From Aotearoamyces nothofagi (taxonomy: Eukaryota; Ascomycota; Leotiomycetes; Leotiales; Tympanidaceae): 64,000 nucleotides of DNA. Under the pieces are notes generated by a model, which was not told the origin of the DNA, searched no databases, and saw nothing but the letters and a program-made list of their open reading frames with translations. Location: contig JADDTR010000025.1 of assembly GCA_015345905.1 (NCBI GenBank), positions 62,001-126,000 on the forward strand, in the 5' to 3' direction. Position 1 is the stretch's first letter. Each line of letters opens with the position of its first letter. Below are positions 46,329 through 58,232 of the stretch, one piece after another. A program made the position numbers and the translations under genes.

Positions 46329-47137
46329 ATGGCACCAGCTCTAGCACACGATGCACTATCGCTCGGCGGTGGGTTCTCAAATCCTGGTTCAAGGGAATTG
46401 CCCGGTGACAAGTTCCACAGCCTTGTCACCGATCTCAGCAAAATCTTAGGTCCGACTTCAGGGTTGACTACGGAGGGCGTCGATGTGCAGCACCTTATGA
46501 AGATAATGGAATCCTATGTATCCGAAGAGTCAGAATGGGGGAAATATGCTTTTGCGGATCTAAGCCGAGGCTATACAAGGAACCTGGTCGATGAGGGAAA
46601 CGGAAAGAGCAATCTGGTGCGTTGGCAATGGAAAGCATATTCTGTAAATTGCAATCTTAGACTAACAGGCTCTTCATGACAGCTCGTTTTGGTCTGGACT
46701 CCCGGGAAAGGTAGCCCGATACACGACCACGCAGACGCACATTGTCTTATGAGAATCCTAAAAGGCACTCTGCGTGAGACACGGTACGACCACCCAAAGA
46801 GTGTTGGCACAGGGCCAGTGGTGAAAAAGGAGACGGCCTTTAAAGAAGGGGAGGTCACATATATGTCTGATGAGCTAGGCTTGCATAAAATTACCAATCC
46901 AGGTGAAGGGCTGGCCGTCTCGCTTCATCGTAAGTTAAGATCCTTGATAGAAGTGAGGAGAGATATGCGGCCATGATGTGGATTGGATATTCTGGTGCTA
47001 ATATTCCTATAACAGTCTATACACCTCCAAATGCCGCAAGAGAAGGGTGCCATATATTTGATGAGAGGACGGGGAAGCGAAGTCATATTTCGCAGTCAAA
47101 TTTCTACTCCGTCTTTGGCTGCAAATGTAGCGTCTAG
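46329..47137 (+). CDS. Cysteine dioxygenase
   Basis: Three exons (46329-46616, 46683-46929, 47016-47137) give 218 residues; introns are 66 and 86 bp. It is a cupin that oxidises cysteine to cysteine sulfinate using Fe(II) and O2. All key residues are visible: iron ligands His110 and His112 ([10 protein letters not shown]) and His164 (GLHKITN), Cys117 and Tyr180 for the Cys-Tyr cofactor, and His178 in LHLYTPP. The spacing Cys117-His110 and Tyr180-His178 equals that of the mammalian enzyme (Cys93/His86, Tyr157/His155). The N-terminus is about 25 residues longer than in mammals. It prevents cysteine overload and can feed sulfite excretion in fungi. Confidence 0.96.
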
Positions 47138-47837
47138 AGAATATTATGTACGGATTGATAGCATGTCGGCGCCAAGTGATTACAAAGAAAGAGATTCAAA
47201 GAGCCATGTACTATAAGAGGGGTATGGAGATACAAATCCATATATCCAGAAATCATACAAAAGCGCAAGATCGGAAAGGTATATAGTCACCTACCTTAAG
47301 TAGTGTAGCAATTAAGGCCAACGGTTCCATGGTCAACCGGGACATGGAATATATACCCAGAGATATCTGAGAAATTTCACAACCTGTTCCAGAATTCTAA
47401 TCACTCACTTGTGGAGCCAAGAAATTCCAGCTTTCTTTTTATTTTGAATTCGGGTTTGCCCAGTCAAGTGACAGAGGAGTTGCTCCTGCCGAAAGCGTCA
47501 AGCTATCAAAGCAATGGTGTTTGAACAGAGCTAAACTCTATAGTGACACTTTAACATAATCATAAATATAGCCGATGACTCGTACGGATGCACTATCCAA
47601 ATCAGTAGCTCGAAGATGCTGAATACATATTCGACATTTAGTCATCCGGATTCTCCCAGAAATTCTACTCCTATCCTCAGCTCATCCACCAATATCGATG
47701 ATTATTGACTTTAATGCCAATATTACCGTTGTTGATAGGGTCCACGCTATTGCTAATATATTGGCTCAAGTCTAAAATAGAATGCGAATGATCATGTCTT
47801 AAGTCGAAGACTTAACTCTCACGACTCTACCAATGGA
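47138..47837. other. Intergenic between cysteine dioxygenase and the SRA-YDG gene
   Basis: About 700 bp, AT-rich in its right half. A small inverted repeat (TTCCATG / CATGGAA) lies at about 47325-47349. No gene is seen. Confidence 0.5.
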
Positions 47838-49210
47838 ATGGCTTCTGAAGGCTCTGGTGCTCTCCGAAACCACGGGTCCTCGGTTTTACCGACGCTATGG
47901 TTTTTAAATGGCCGAACGCCAGTTATTGAGAGATTTCCGCCTGTTGACGGCTTATCATCGAACATGGATGGCGGTTGGGACATCAATTCGATGCCAGGGT
48001 CTCCACAGCCTCGCCAGGTGACGGCAATAAATGATAACACTCCCTGGCATGCTGTTGCTCTACTGCAACTCTCAGATCAATGGCGAGAGGCACTGGGACG
48101 TGGACAGAAGCCGAACGCCGAAGAGATTGAGTTGATCGATAGACTTTTGACAGAATTCTTGAATGAAACTACAACCGATGTTATTGAGTTCGAAATCATC
48201 CTATCGGCGAGGTTAGACAAGCTTGTCGAGGCTGTTAGCCGTATCAATCAAAGAGAAGACTTGGCGGATGATCGCCATCAAAGAATCATCCAGAAGGCGT
48301 TGATAATTGAGCGTAAATGGCAGCATTGTTTTAAAGAAAAACTATTCTCAATCATCACGGAGCGAAGGAAAGCACTCACTTCTAATAATGGACACTTGGC
48401 TTATATAACATTCGACCCATACCCAAGGAGTAGCAGCCCACATTGTTTCTCAATAGCGGTGGCGGTGGAGTGTACAGCCCAGTTCCTGCCTGGACAGTGA
48501 GTTTCTTGCTCCCTAGGCGCTGTCACATCATCTGCTAACATCGATAGCTGGTGGATTAATGCCGTCTGTGCATTCCGTGATAGGATAATTGACAACGTTG
48601 ACGGGCTACTTACAACTTGTGCATATGGACATCCCACCGTCTGCCTCCTGAGGGGCACCGAGATTAAATGCTGCGAAGAAGGCATGGTGAAATATATCCA
48701 GGAAGGGACAATCAAAGACATGATGCTTACGTTACTGTCATATCTCGAACGGCCTGTCAGGGTCTTAAGAGGCTACAGGTTGAAAAGCAGGAATGCACCA
48801 AAGGCGGGTATACGGTATGACGGGCTGTAAGCTGCCATTCCATGATGGTCCTCGAGGGCAAGCATTAATTTCTAACAAAAACTGGTAGGTATGTAATAAC
48901 AAAGTACTCTCACAAGAGAATATCGACGGACAGAGACATATTCCGTGTAGAGCTCACAATACAGCGGCTAGGAAACCAGACGTCGATGGCCGAGGTTAAA
49001 TGTATTCCGACACCATCTCAACTCGATGACTGGGAGCTCTACGTAAATATCAGAGATGAACATATCCTAAAAAGAGGACACACTACAGGCCTAGATTATA
49101 GAGTCTGGCGTGGAAGAGAGGACATGGAGACTCTTGAGAGAGACAGGTGGCATCTACAGCAGGACTTCCTAGAATCCTTGAAAGATGCTAAATACATTCC
49201 TGGCTCCTAA
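47838..49210 (+). CDS. SRA-YDG domain protein
   Basis: Three exons (47838-48496, 48548-48826, 48889-49210) give 419 residues; introns are 51 and 62 bp. The first 220 residues are mainly helical and unlike anything I know. The C-terminal half fits a divergent SRA-YDG (SAD/SRA) domain: FRDRIIDNVDG, AYGHPTVCLLRG, PVRVLRGYRLKSRNAPKAGI (289-308) followed by RYDGLYVITKYSHK with the diagnostic YDG at 310-312, then FRVELTIQRL. In UHRF1 and plant SUVH proteins this fold flips out 5-methylcytosine; in fungi its role is poorly known. No RING, PHD or SET domain accompanies it. Start choice: an out-of-frame ATG lies 5 bp upstream, and an upstream exon cannot be excluded. Confidence 0.72.
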
Positions 49211-49582
49211 TGATTCTCGCAAGCTCAGTATTCTTTAGTTTGCTATAAACAAGTGTGTATATCTAGGGAAGGGTTTAAGGGCGGGAGGTTATTAGGAACG
49301 CGAGGAGGATTGCATGCTTATCGGGTACGGTACGTGATAAGGATAAGGATAAGGGATAAAAATTACTTGGTAGCGCGGATTCGTTATTGGTCTCTGTATC
49401 GTAAACGAAGGCCGCCGTATACGGCAGAAATTGCACTAGGCCAAAAAAGTTTCTTGAGGAGCCATATGCCATGAGATTTATATGTTCTGCTAGATACCTA
49501 CGCCAGACAACTGTCATTGTCTAGCCAATCCTGGATAAATAATTATCCTTTGGATTCACTGTAACACCACACCCGCGCCAAA
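49211..49582. other. Intergenic, SRA-YDG gene / PUS7
   Basis: About 370 bp: a 3' end and the PUS7 promoter. A purine-rich stretch with repeated GATAAG (near 49334-49358, GATAAGGATAAGGATAAGGG) could bind GATA factors, or may only be a simple repeat. Confidence 0.45.
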
Positions 49583-52500
49583 ATGACTAGCGCCATTTCT
49601 GCCAATGAGGTAGTTGAGCCTGCACGCAAACGCATGAAGCTCTCACCAGCAACCACAACGGCAGATTCAACCTCACAGGTCGACGATATCAACAATTCGG
49701 CACGCAAAATGGCCGAAGCCAGGAATACTGCTGAAGCTACGACAGGATTTCAGATTGAGAAAGAGGCACAGGTGGGCATCTTGCAGTTTGTGAACGAGGC
49801 CAACCCGGGCTTTTTGGGCATCCTGAAGCAGAGGTAAGTGAAATGCCACTCTTTTGGAGATTCAAAGACCTCGTTTTCAAAAGATCCCCGGATAATATAG
49901 TACTGCCTTTCTTTTGAGTCTACGATATTTGGTACCTTTTTAAGCTTGAGGGCAAATACCGGAATGTATATAGTCACGTGCTATAATTCCAAAGTCTTTC
50001 TGGAAAGCAGCAGCCACCAGTCCCGGAGTCTAGAGTTTTCGTTGGATCAATCTAGTCAGAGGCACTCATTTTGCAATTTATTAACTGTCTGTCTAGGTAC
50101 ACTGATTTCTTGGTGAATGAAATCACACCCGATGGCCAAGTCATTCATCTGACCAATATGTCTGTACCAAGACGTCATGACTCACCACAGGTGCAAGCTC
50201 CGATTCAGCAGCCAGTACTGGCAAATGTACCTGAATTTCCAGTTGCAGCGCCAGCAGAAGCTGTTGGGAAGTCGGATTCAACTTCCGTCGTTCAGAACGG
50301 TGATACCAATGGTACCACACCCGAAGTTTCCACCACAAGTGGCATGCAGGATGTATTTGTTCTTAGCTCAGAGGATGCTTCCATTCTAGATTCTTACTTT
50401 AGCCAAAGTATTCGAGAGTTAATAGTCAAGTTATATCAGAAGATACTGCAAAAGCCAGATGCAAAGCCAGCCTTTTTCGGATCTGTCACTTCGGAACCAA
50501 TTACGGATCGACAGCTACGGACGAAACTTCACCATGTTCGTATCTTGATCCACCAGTAATCAGAAATTCGGCATGTACTAACACATCAACAGGATATGCG
50601 TCGCATCTTTAACTCTAAATTAGAAACCGCTGCTGATTCAGAGGGGGTAATCAAAGTCACAGCTGCTCCAAAAGCTAGGCCTCCAAGACAGGATGATCGC
50701 AATGAACGCAATTGGGGGGGCCGCAACAACAAATCTGGGCAAACCCAGCCAAGGGGTAAATTGGGTTGGGAAGAACTTGGCGGGCAATATCTTCATTTCT
50801 CGCTGTACAAAGAGAACAAGGATACCATGGAAGTGGTTTCGTTCATTGCATCAAGGCTGAAGATGCGACCCAAAAGTTTTGCGTTTGCAGGTACAAAGGA
50901 CCGACGTGGAGTCACGGTGCAACGAGTTAGCGTCTTCAGAATGCGTGCTGATCAGCTAGTCAGCCTCAACTCTGTGCTATATGGCTGTAAGATTGGAGAT
51001 TTTAAGTACGAGAAACACGGCTTAGAACTGGGAGAGCTCACCGGCAATGAGTTTCTCATCACATTGCGAGACTGTCAGTTTAACGGTTTTGAGAAGCTAA
51101 GTGTTTCAGAGAAAGTGGAGACAGCAATCAAGGTGGTGGGAAATGCGGTTAAAAGCATTCAGCAACATGGCTTCATCAACTACTACGGTCTACAAAGATT
51201 TGGTACATACCTGACTGGCACAGACGAAATTGGAAAGAAGATTTTGCAATCCAATTTTGAGGGTGCAGTCAAGGCAATTCTTTCATACAGCGAAGAAGCG
51301 TTATCGGCCGCTTTGAATCCAGGTTCTGTCACATCAGATGGCAAAGCTTTAGGTAGAGATGATATTGCGCGTGCTCATGCTATTCACATGTTTGAAACCA
51401 CTGGCAAGAGCTTTCCTGCTCTCGACACCTTGCCTCGAAAGTTCTCAGCTGAGTCCGTTGTCATCAGACACCTTGATCGCAACAGTCGCGACTTTCCCGG
51501 AGCTCTCGCTGGCATAAACAGAAATTTGAAGCTAATGTACGTGCATGCGTACCAGTCTCTCGTATGGAATATGGCTACCAGCGAGCGCTGGGCCCGGTTC
51601 GGCAGCAGAGTTGTGAAGGGCGATTTAGTGCTTATCGATGCAGGTGAAACAAGAAGCAATGGTGGCGCGGGAGAGGATGAAGTGGACCAAAATGGCGAAG
51701 TAGTTGTCCTGCCTGCTGCGGATGATGTAGCGGTCTCTCAAGGCGACATGTTTCAGCGGGCTCGATCTCTTACTGCTGAAGAGGCAGAGAGCGGGAAGTA
51801 TACGATCTTTGATATCGTGCTTCCGACACCTGGCTTTGACATCGAATACCCAAATAATGAAATTGGCGAATTTTATAAAGAATTCATGTCCAGCGAACGA
51901 GGTGGTGGACTAGATCCACTAAATATGAGGAGAAACCAGAAGGACTTCAGTCTCAGTGGAAGTTACCGAAAGGTCCTGGCATCTGTTGGTAAAGACATCA
52001 CCTTTGAGGTCAAGACTTATACGGAAGACACCCAACAAATGGTCGAGACAGATCTTGACAAAATAACCAAATCCAAAGGACCAAAGTCATCTCGCGCTCC
52101 GTCCAATAAGTCATGGAAATCTGCAGCGAGCCTTAATTCAGAGGACAAAGCTATCCAGGAGGATCGAACATCACAACACAACTCATGGAAAAGCTTGCCA
52201 TCCCAGCTCGCGGAAGATGATAAAAATTCGGCAAGAGCTGATACTGCCAAGTTAGTAGAGAGGACTGAGAAGGAAGTTGTGCAGCCATCTTTCAGAGAAA
52301 TCTTCATCGAGACTGCAGCAGAGGATGGGCGACGCACTGGTCATCGTGAGGTATCTATTGTACAGGGTACTGATGGAGGTGTGACTACTAAGGCGCCAAA
52401 TGGAGCGATCCAGGTCGAGAAGAAGCACAAGTCCAACTCAGAATCAGTTTCATCGTCTGATCTTAGTGAAGGAGGTGCAAAATTATATCTATCTCCTATT

Positions 52501-52689
52501 GTGGAGAAGAAGCGACCTGCAAATGGGTCCTTGGAAGATACAGTAAGTAAAGGGGACGAAGAGCCTTCTACAAAGATTGCTGTGGTAGTGAAGTTCCAGC
52601 TTGGCTCGAGCCAGTATGCAACAATGGCCCTACGCGAGTTGATGAAGCAAGGTGGAGTTCAGACATACAAGCCTGAATTCAGCAGGTAG
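49583..52689 (+). CDS. PUS7: tRNA/snRNA pseudouridine synthase Pus7 (TruD family)
   Basis: Three exons (49583-49833, 50097-50535, 50593-52689) give 928 residues; introns are 263 and 57 bp. Family signs: VGILQFVNEANPGFLGILKQ, R|YTDFLVNEI, ELGGQYLHFSLYKENKDTME, the catalytic motif FAGTKDRRGVTVQRVSV (Asp about 333), GNEFLITLRDCQ, FINYYGLQRFGT, and DIEYPNN before the C-terminal part. It isomerises uridine to pseudouridine in U2 snRNA, 5S rRNA, tRNA-Tyr and mRNAs. The protein is much longer than yeast Pus7 (676). A low-complexity Ser/Lys-rich insert of about 185 residues (about 705-890) separates the end of the TRUD domain from the final VVVKFQLGSSQYATMALREL. The second intron uses GTTCGT. Confidence 0.93.
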
Positions 52690-53873
52690 ACGGTATAAGT
52701 GAATCGCCGACATACGACATGTAGATGTACACATAGTCGTTGATTTGCATGTAGATAGTTTGCTTTCGTAACATTCTACATAGGAGCAAGCAATGGCCTA
52801 ATGAAACGCGTTTTACTCAACATTTGGTAGAATGATTCTAGACTTGTGGTCTATTCAAACAACACGTCTGATCGTTAATCATAACTCCATAGTCCCTCCC
52901 GGGTCCTCTAATACTCGCCTATAAGGTCTTTATCACTATCACTGTACCTTCCACGGTCTTTTGAGCCATAATTGGAAGCCGGTGGTGATTCATCTTGGGA
53001 GTTTTTTATTGGATTGATAGATTATATGATGTGAATGGCAAGGAAAGTCGCATTGTAAGCTACGTACAGGTTTCGAATCATGTTGAATTGATCTAGAAAG
53101 ATTCCATAGTACCCTAGAGACCTCAAATCCTACGTCTTGTACTACTCTATAACTTCGCCAATGAGTATTATAGATGACTAATAAAACATCTATCCAATCA
53201 ATACCAACCACACCTGTGCACCGCGAATCTATCATCATTTATTATTTCAGCCACAAGACAATAGACCGATCCGTGTTTATGTTGACGTTGACGTCGAAGA
53301 TCAGCATGCCAGATTCGGCGTAGCGTAATTCTTTGAAGAATTCAGATCGGTTCATGGATGTGGAGATTAGCTCTGATGGAACGGGAATGGGGTCAGAAGC
53401 TGCGAATGCTGGAATTAGAGTTAGAGTTATTATGCTTATGAGCGCACGCGGGTCGGTGACTCGCGGTAGAGAACAGACTAAACCGAAGTCCCAGAAAGTC
53501 TGAGGGCGGGTACTTTGAGCCAAGAATGGTATGCTGATTATTAGCATCTCATTTCTCTTTCAGGGTGGGTTGGGAATGTGCCTGCTTGAGCGAGATTCAA
53601 TGTTTGGGGAGGGCACAGGATCTAATGTTGAGATTTGAAGATGTAATGCCATTGTAATTCAAAAAGATGTTTAATGTTTGATACAGTGAATTAAGAGACC
53701 TTAAATTAAGCTAGCTCATAAACACGACCAGTCCAAAAGGCAGTGTATGTTCCATGAAGCGAAGTAAAAATGTACACCGGGTCATATTTCCAATTCGGCC
53801 CTTTGTTTCCTATCATAACGCCATCAACAGCCATTGCTCACTACGTCCAGAGCCATCAGGGTCTGTGAGACAC
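52690..53873. other. Convergent intergenic, PUS7 / wall protein
   Basis: About 1.2 kb, AT-rich at 52.98-53.25 and 53.6-53.75 kb. No gene recognised. Confidence 0.55.
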
Positions 53874-55172
53874 TTAGTAGTAGCCTCGACGGACAGCAGC
53901 AGCAGTGGTTGTATTGCTGAAGCTGGTGGTGGTAATCAAGGTGGTGCTTGACAGTGCGGCGCTGGAGGTGATGGTTGAGCTAGCTGAGGCGGCGACTGGG
54001 ATAACGGTAAGGGAGACGGTGTCGCAGCCATCGGGGGCGGTTGTGAAAACAATCTCGATAATAGAGCCCAATTGGCAGTAACTGGCAACACCATCCGTGA
54101 AGTTGCCATTTGACCACGTGAGAGATGTGGTGGCAGAGAAGGTGGTCGTAATGTCGCCAACAGGGTCAACTGGAGTGAATGCTTGGTACGCGACAACACC
54201 ATCGGTAGAGAACTGCCCGTCTCCGCTAGAAAAGGTTCCATCATCGCCAATGCTGAATACACTTGCCAGTGTTGAGTCAGTAGTAGCAACACCTCCGGAA
54301 CCAATATAAGTGGTAGCACGCTTGTTCTTCTTGGTGGCTCCAGTATTGACAGCAATTTGGAAGGCAGCAGCGGTGGAAGTTGGGGTGCTAGTGGTGGTAA
54401 CGGTGGTTGTGGTGATACTGGCGGTGCCAGTGGAGGAGGTAGATGTAGAGGCCAAAGCAGGGCAAGCTGAAGCAGGGATAATGGTCAGGTCAACTTCCGC
54501 GGATCCGTCTGGCAGGGTTCCGTTGAAGCCAGCCTGAACAACCGCATCAAGAGTGAAGAAAGTAGCGACGCCGTTCTCGAATGCAGCGTTAGTCCATGTG
54601 AGGCCACTGGTACCTGAGGCGAAGGTTGAGGAGATAGATCCAACAGTAGATGAGACAGAAAATGCCTGATACGAGGTACCAACACTGGTGGAAACGAGAA
54701 GGCCACCGCTGTTTAGTTGGCCACCGACAACGGTGAAGACAGATGCGGATCCGCACTCCTCAGTCTGGTCACCAGATGGTCCAACGTATGCGACACTGTC
54801 CTGACGCTTAGCCACCCCAGCTGCGCTCACACCCAGGATGAACGTTGTGGCGACAGCAGCGCCAGCAGTGACGGTCGCAGTGACTGTCTCGGTAGAAGTA
54901 GCCAAGACCGTGGTAACGACCGAGGTTGGTGCGTTGTTGATGTTGATGGTGAGATCGCCGATGTTAATGATGGTGTTATCCTCGAAGTAGTTATTGATCA
55001 CAACTGGGGTGAGGATAACGTTGGTTGAGACAACCACACCAGTGGCTCCTAGAGCGGCATAACCAGCAGGGCACACAAGGTCTCTGCTGAAGAGCAGAGC
55101 AGGTTCGATAGCAGCGGATTTTGCGACTGCTACGAGGCCAGCAAGGGCCGGGACGGTGTTCTTAAAAAGCAT
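53874..55172 (-). CDS. Secreted wall-type protein with internal duplication (DUF7908-like)
   Basis: A single exon of 432 residues. The signal peptide is MLFKNTVPALAGLVAVAKSAA. After a linker rich in Thr/Val/Asn, two homologous blocks follow (about 111-238 and 271-395). Each runs FxLxV...KR, SVF.(I/V).GG/GDG, YQAF, a TF..SGLTW / TSLTW segment, and (N/E)..DGVA/ENGVA, closing with LTIIPA/LTVIPV. They are joined by a Ser/Thr-rich spacer and followed by a Ser/Thr tail. A KR dipeptide before each block suggests Kex2 cleavage. The end RRGYY is not a GPI signal. It resembles fungal DUF7908 extracellular proteins; I infer a cell-wall or secreted role. Confidence 0.75.
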   Translation of the reverse strand: MLFKNTVPALAGLVAVAKSAAIEPALLFSRDLVCPAGYAALGATGVVVSTNVILTPVVINNYFEDNTIINIGDLTININNAPTSVVTTVLATSTETVTATVTAGAAVATTFILGVSAAGVAKRQDSVAYVGPSGDQTEECGSASVFTVVGGQLNSGGLLVSTSVGTSYQAFSVSSTVGSISSTFASGTSGLTWTNAAFENGVATFFTLDAVVQAGFNGTLPDGSAEVDLTIIPASACPALASTSTSSTGTASITTTTVTTTSTPTSTAAAFQIAVNTGATKKNKRATTYIGSGGVATTDSTLASVFSIGDDGTFSSGDGQFSTDGVVAYQAFTPVDPVGDITTTFSATTSLTWSNGNFTDGVASYCQLGSIIEIVFTTAPDGCDTVSLTVIPVAASASSTITSSAALSSTTLITTTSFSNTTTAAAVRRGYY

Positions 55173-55910
55173 ATTGAAAGCGAATGTGAGAGATCAAAGA
55201 TCGGGTGACGTCGAAACGAATGACAGGAAATACACGATTGAGGTCGATGATACAAGATTGTCGAATGAAGATAGCAGAAGATGGGGAGACTATGGGGCTC
55301 TCTTATATACGAGAGGGGGGTCTACCACGCGCGTAGCCGCAAGAAGAAAGAACTTACTATCTTCGGAGCCATATTGATTATGCATAAGGATTGCAGACTT
55401 GGAACAGGAATGCAAATAAAGTATCTCACGCTTCTCGAGTCAGTCCCCATAAGTTAGACTCTCCGGGGTGCCTGTGCTATGCCCGTCAAGGGCAGCCAGC
55501 GCCAGCAACAGGATCCATGTCGAGGACTAGGAAAGTGCAATCCGGGCTGAGTATAGAAGGTTATGTGGCGGGCCTGCCACGACAGATGGCATTCGTGCAG
55601 AAATTGGTGCGCTGGAGCTCATTCCAGGGGGTAGGCCTTGAGTTTTGAATGCCCGTTTTCAGCATTAGATGGATTCTCTATTTGGGCGCCGTCGCAGTAG
55701 CGCTGGAGGTTGCTGCTGTCGCTTGACTGGTTGTGTCCTTAGGCACGTTCCTGGGCGACGCGAAAGCACGTGCTAGTGGGACTTGGCAGAGGGAGCAAGG
55801 CAAAGGAGATGGCAAGCAGGTGACCGGCGGCTCGCTGTAATTTCCCCCACCATCCTTTCCTCACGTCGATTGCGTCCATCTACATCTCCCACCGCACGCC
55901 ACGGTGCCTC

Positions 55911-55938
55911 CCTATACAGCCTATACAGCCTATACAAC
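55911..55938. repeat. Tandem repeat CCTATACAG, 3 copies
   Basis: Nine-bp unit, the third copy slightly diverged. Confidence 0.85.
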
Positions 55939-57846
55939 CTCCACCACCACTCACCACCCATTCCATACCACTCCCGTCATCTCTGCCAGTGTCAACATCG
56001 CAAACGGCGTCTTCTTGTTGACTACGGATACACCTGGGTCCACATCTCCCCCGTTGACACGGGCTGGGGTGTATATTTAAAGCCTGTTTAGAGCTGTTTG
56101 GAGCCTTCCAACTCTAATTCTTCTCAGATTACCTCAATCTTCCCACTCATGCTTACCATAGCCAGTTTGCTATCCTTGTCCGTTCATACCGTGTCGGGGA
56201 GTCCAGTCTGTCTGCGACCTGGAATGGTTGAGATGAGTGAGCTGTCCGTTTCCTATACCTGGGCACGAGCTGTTTTCTTTCTTCGCCTGTTTGCGATCGG
56301 AATGATGGAGATGACTTTCTTGGCTATGTGCTATTATTATCACGCTGCCTTTCGTTTTCTGTTTGCAATCTAGAGTCGTTATGCTTTCACCATGGCCTCT
56401 TGCCGGTAATTGCACGGTATCAGGCACCGATCTGAGAAATATACCGCAAGCAGCGACGGGTTCTTCCCCAGAGCAATTTCAAGTATCTCCGTATCTCGTA
56501 TCCAGCTCTACTCCACACTTCCTTGTATGCATACCGTGAACTTTTCTCGTCATTTTGAAGCTCATGCGCGTTGTATTACAACGTGTTCCGATGTGACACA
56601 CTGCTTGCTCGGAGGTTGCGTGGTTCGGCTACATCGTGAATCGTTCTTATTCCCAAATGAACTGTGTCAGAGTTGAAGCTCTGTCATAGGCTTCGGACGA
56701 GGTCGCCTACATAAGATTGCTCAACTGGATCTAATTGTATTCTTCACTTCGTGCACGCTATGTTGATGGTCGAGCAGTCCAGGCCTACCCCGTACCGTGT
56801 TTATTTTTCGATTGTAACTTGTACTGCCCAATGATACCATCGAGTTGTTTGGTTTCGCATTCCTCACGTACCGATACCATTCAAAGTCAATCTCTGAGGG
56901 CGGGAATCAACATATAGCATAGAGATACATATCAGAGAATCTCTGGTTAAATGTCAGGATATCTCCGAGGCAACGAAGATGCAACCCAAGACCTATCATA
57001 GGTGTTGTGTGGTTTGTACCGGTCATTTTGGCATATCCATATCCGGATGGGCAGGGTTGGCATTCTCCACCGCAACTTAGCCTTTGTATACGAGCAAATA
57101 TGGCCGCAAACGAAGTTTCTACCCCGACAATAGCTAGCTCTGTTATTTATAAACTAGAGCTTCCACCTCTAGACTACAGTTGCATATATCTGCTTTTGTT
57201 GTGTTGGTGAATAGGGTCGGCTTTTGTAGTATCCTATAAATCCTCCTAATATTCCATTGTCCTAATTGATGGAAGTTCATTCTTTTGAGGCCGGAGTACT
57301 TCATGGCCACTATACACACAGAATTGCATCAAGTTAAATAGCCTCCACTAAAGTTCAATACATTCTTCATTTCTATGCAGTCACGTGATCTATGTATCCT
57401 AAATCGCATCTGAAACACAGCCGAAACACGTCTAGAATAGGATGAATAATTCTCACGAAGCCTTTCTCCATCACCGACAGCTTTATGTAATAGGATACGT
57501 CTTATGTTGTAGTCTAGGCACTAAGGAACATACTGAACTAGGTTTCTACACGTTATGACTATTTAAACGCCTATATTACATTTTACAAGCTTGCTGATTT
57601 AATTCAGTAGATTTTTATATAAATTCGTAAAATAGAATCGATTTACAAAAGACAATGATAAAATAGCAACGATTACCAATCAACAGATAGTGCTAGTGCA
57701 TGGGATGATAAATAAATAGCTAAGTTACAGCCTTATTTTATAATATGATTTATATACTACAAGGGCGTCGTCGGTCAAAGGATAGTAGAGACGCGGCACA
57801 TATCAGACATCGCCGCACCAAACAATGAAATATTAGGCAATGGCAT

Positions 57847-58167
57847 TCAGCGATTACTACATCGCTGTAGACTCATATATATCAGTATTTGAGAGGTCCG
57901 ACAACGCCGAGAGAGCTCGCTGGCAGGAATAATATTGTGTGCCGCTACCTTCCGCACGTGATCGACGCGAAAGTACGTGATATAGCCTACGGGGAGACTG
58001 ACTGGAGCAAATGATGAACTTTCTTCCGGAATCTGATCCATTTGCTCAGCCGGATCCCAAGCATAACTCAACAAATGCACATCATCAAAGAATCCCCGTC
58101 GCCTTGGCTGCGGGGCACGAGGGCCGATCAATTCTCGTGTTTGACGACGGCGGTTCGTCGGCGACAT
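57847..58167 (-). CDS. Hypothetical ORF, weakly supported
   Basis: An ATG-started frame of 106 residues. A basic start (MSPTNRRRQTRELIGPR) is followed by GFFDDVHLLSYAWDPAEQMD and a mixed, protein-like remainder. It lies next to an AT-rich patch. It could be a small gene, a fragment, or chance; I recognise no family. Confidence 0.25.
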   Translation of the reverse strand: MSPTNRRRQTRELIGPRAPQPRRRGFFDDVHLLSYAWDPAEQMDQIPEESSSFAPVSLPVGYITYFRVDHVRKVAAHNIIPASELSRRCRTSQILIYMSLQRCSNR

Positions 58168-58200
58168 ATGGGCATATCAACTCCCACTTGAGCTGTAATG

Positions 58201-58232
58201 CCCTCTTACCCTCTTACCCTCTTACCCTCTTA
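58201..58232. repeat. Tandem repeat CCCTCTTA, 4 copies
   Basis: A perfect 32-bp array of an 8-bp unit. Confidence 0.95.
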
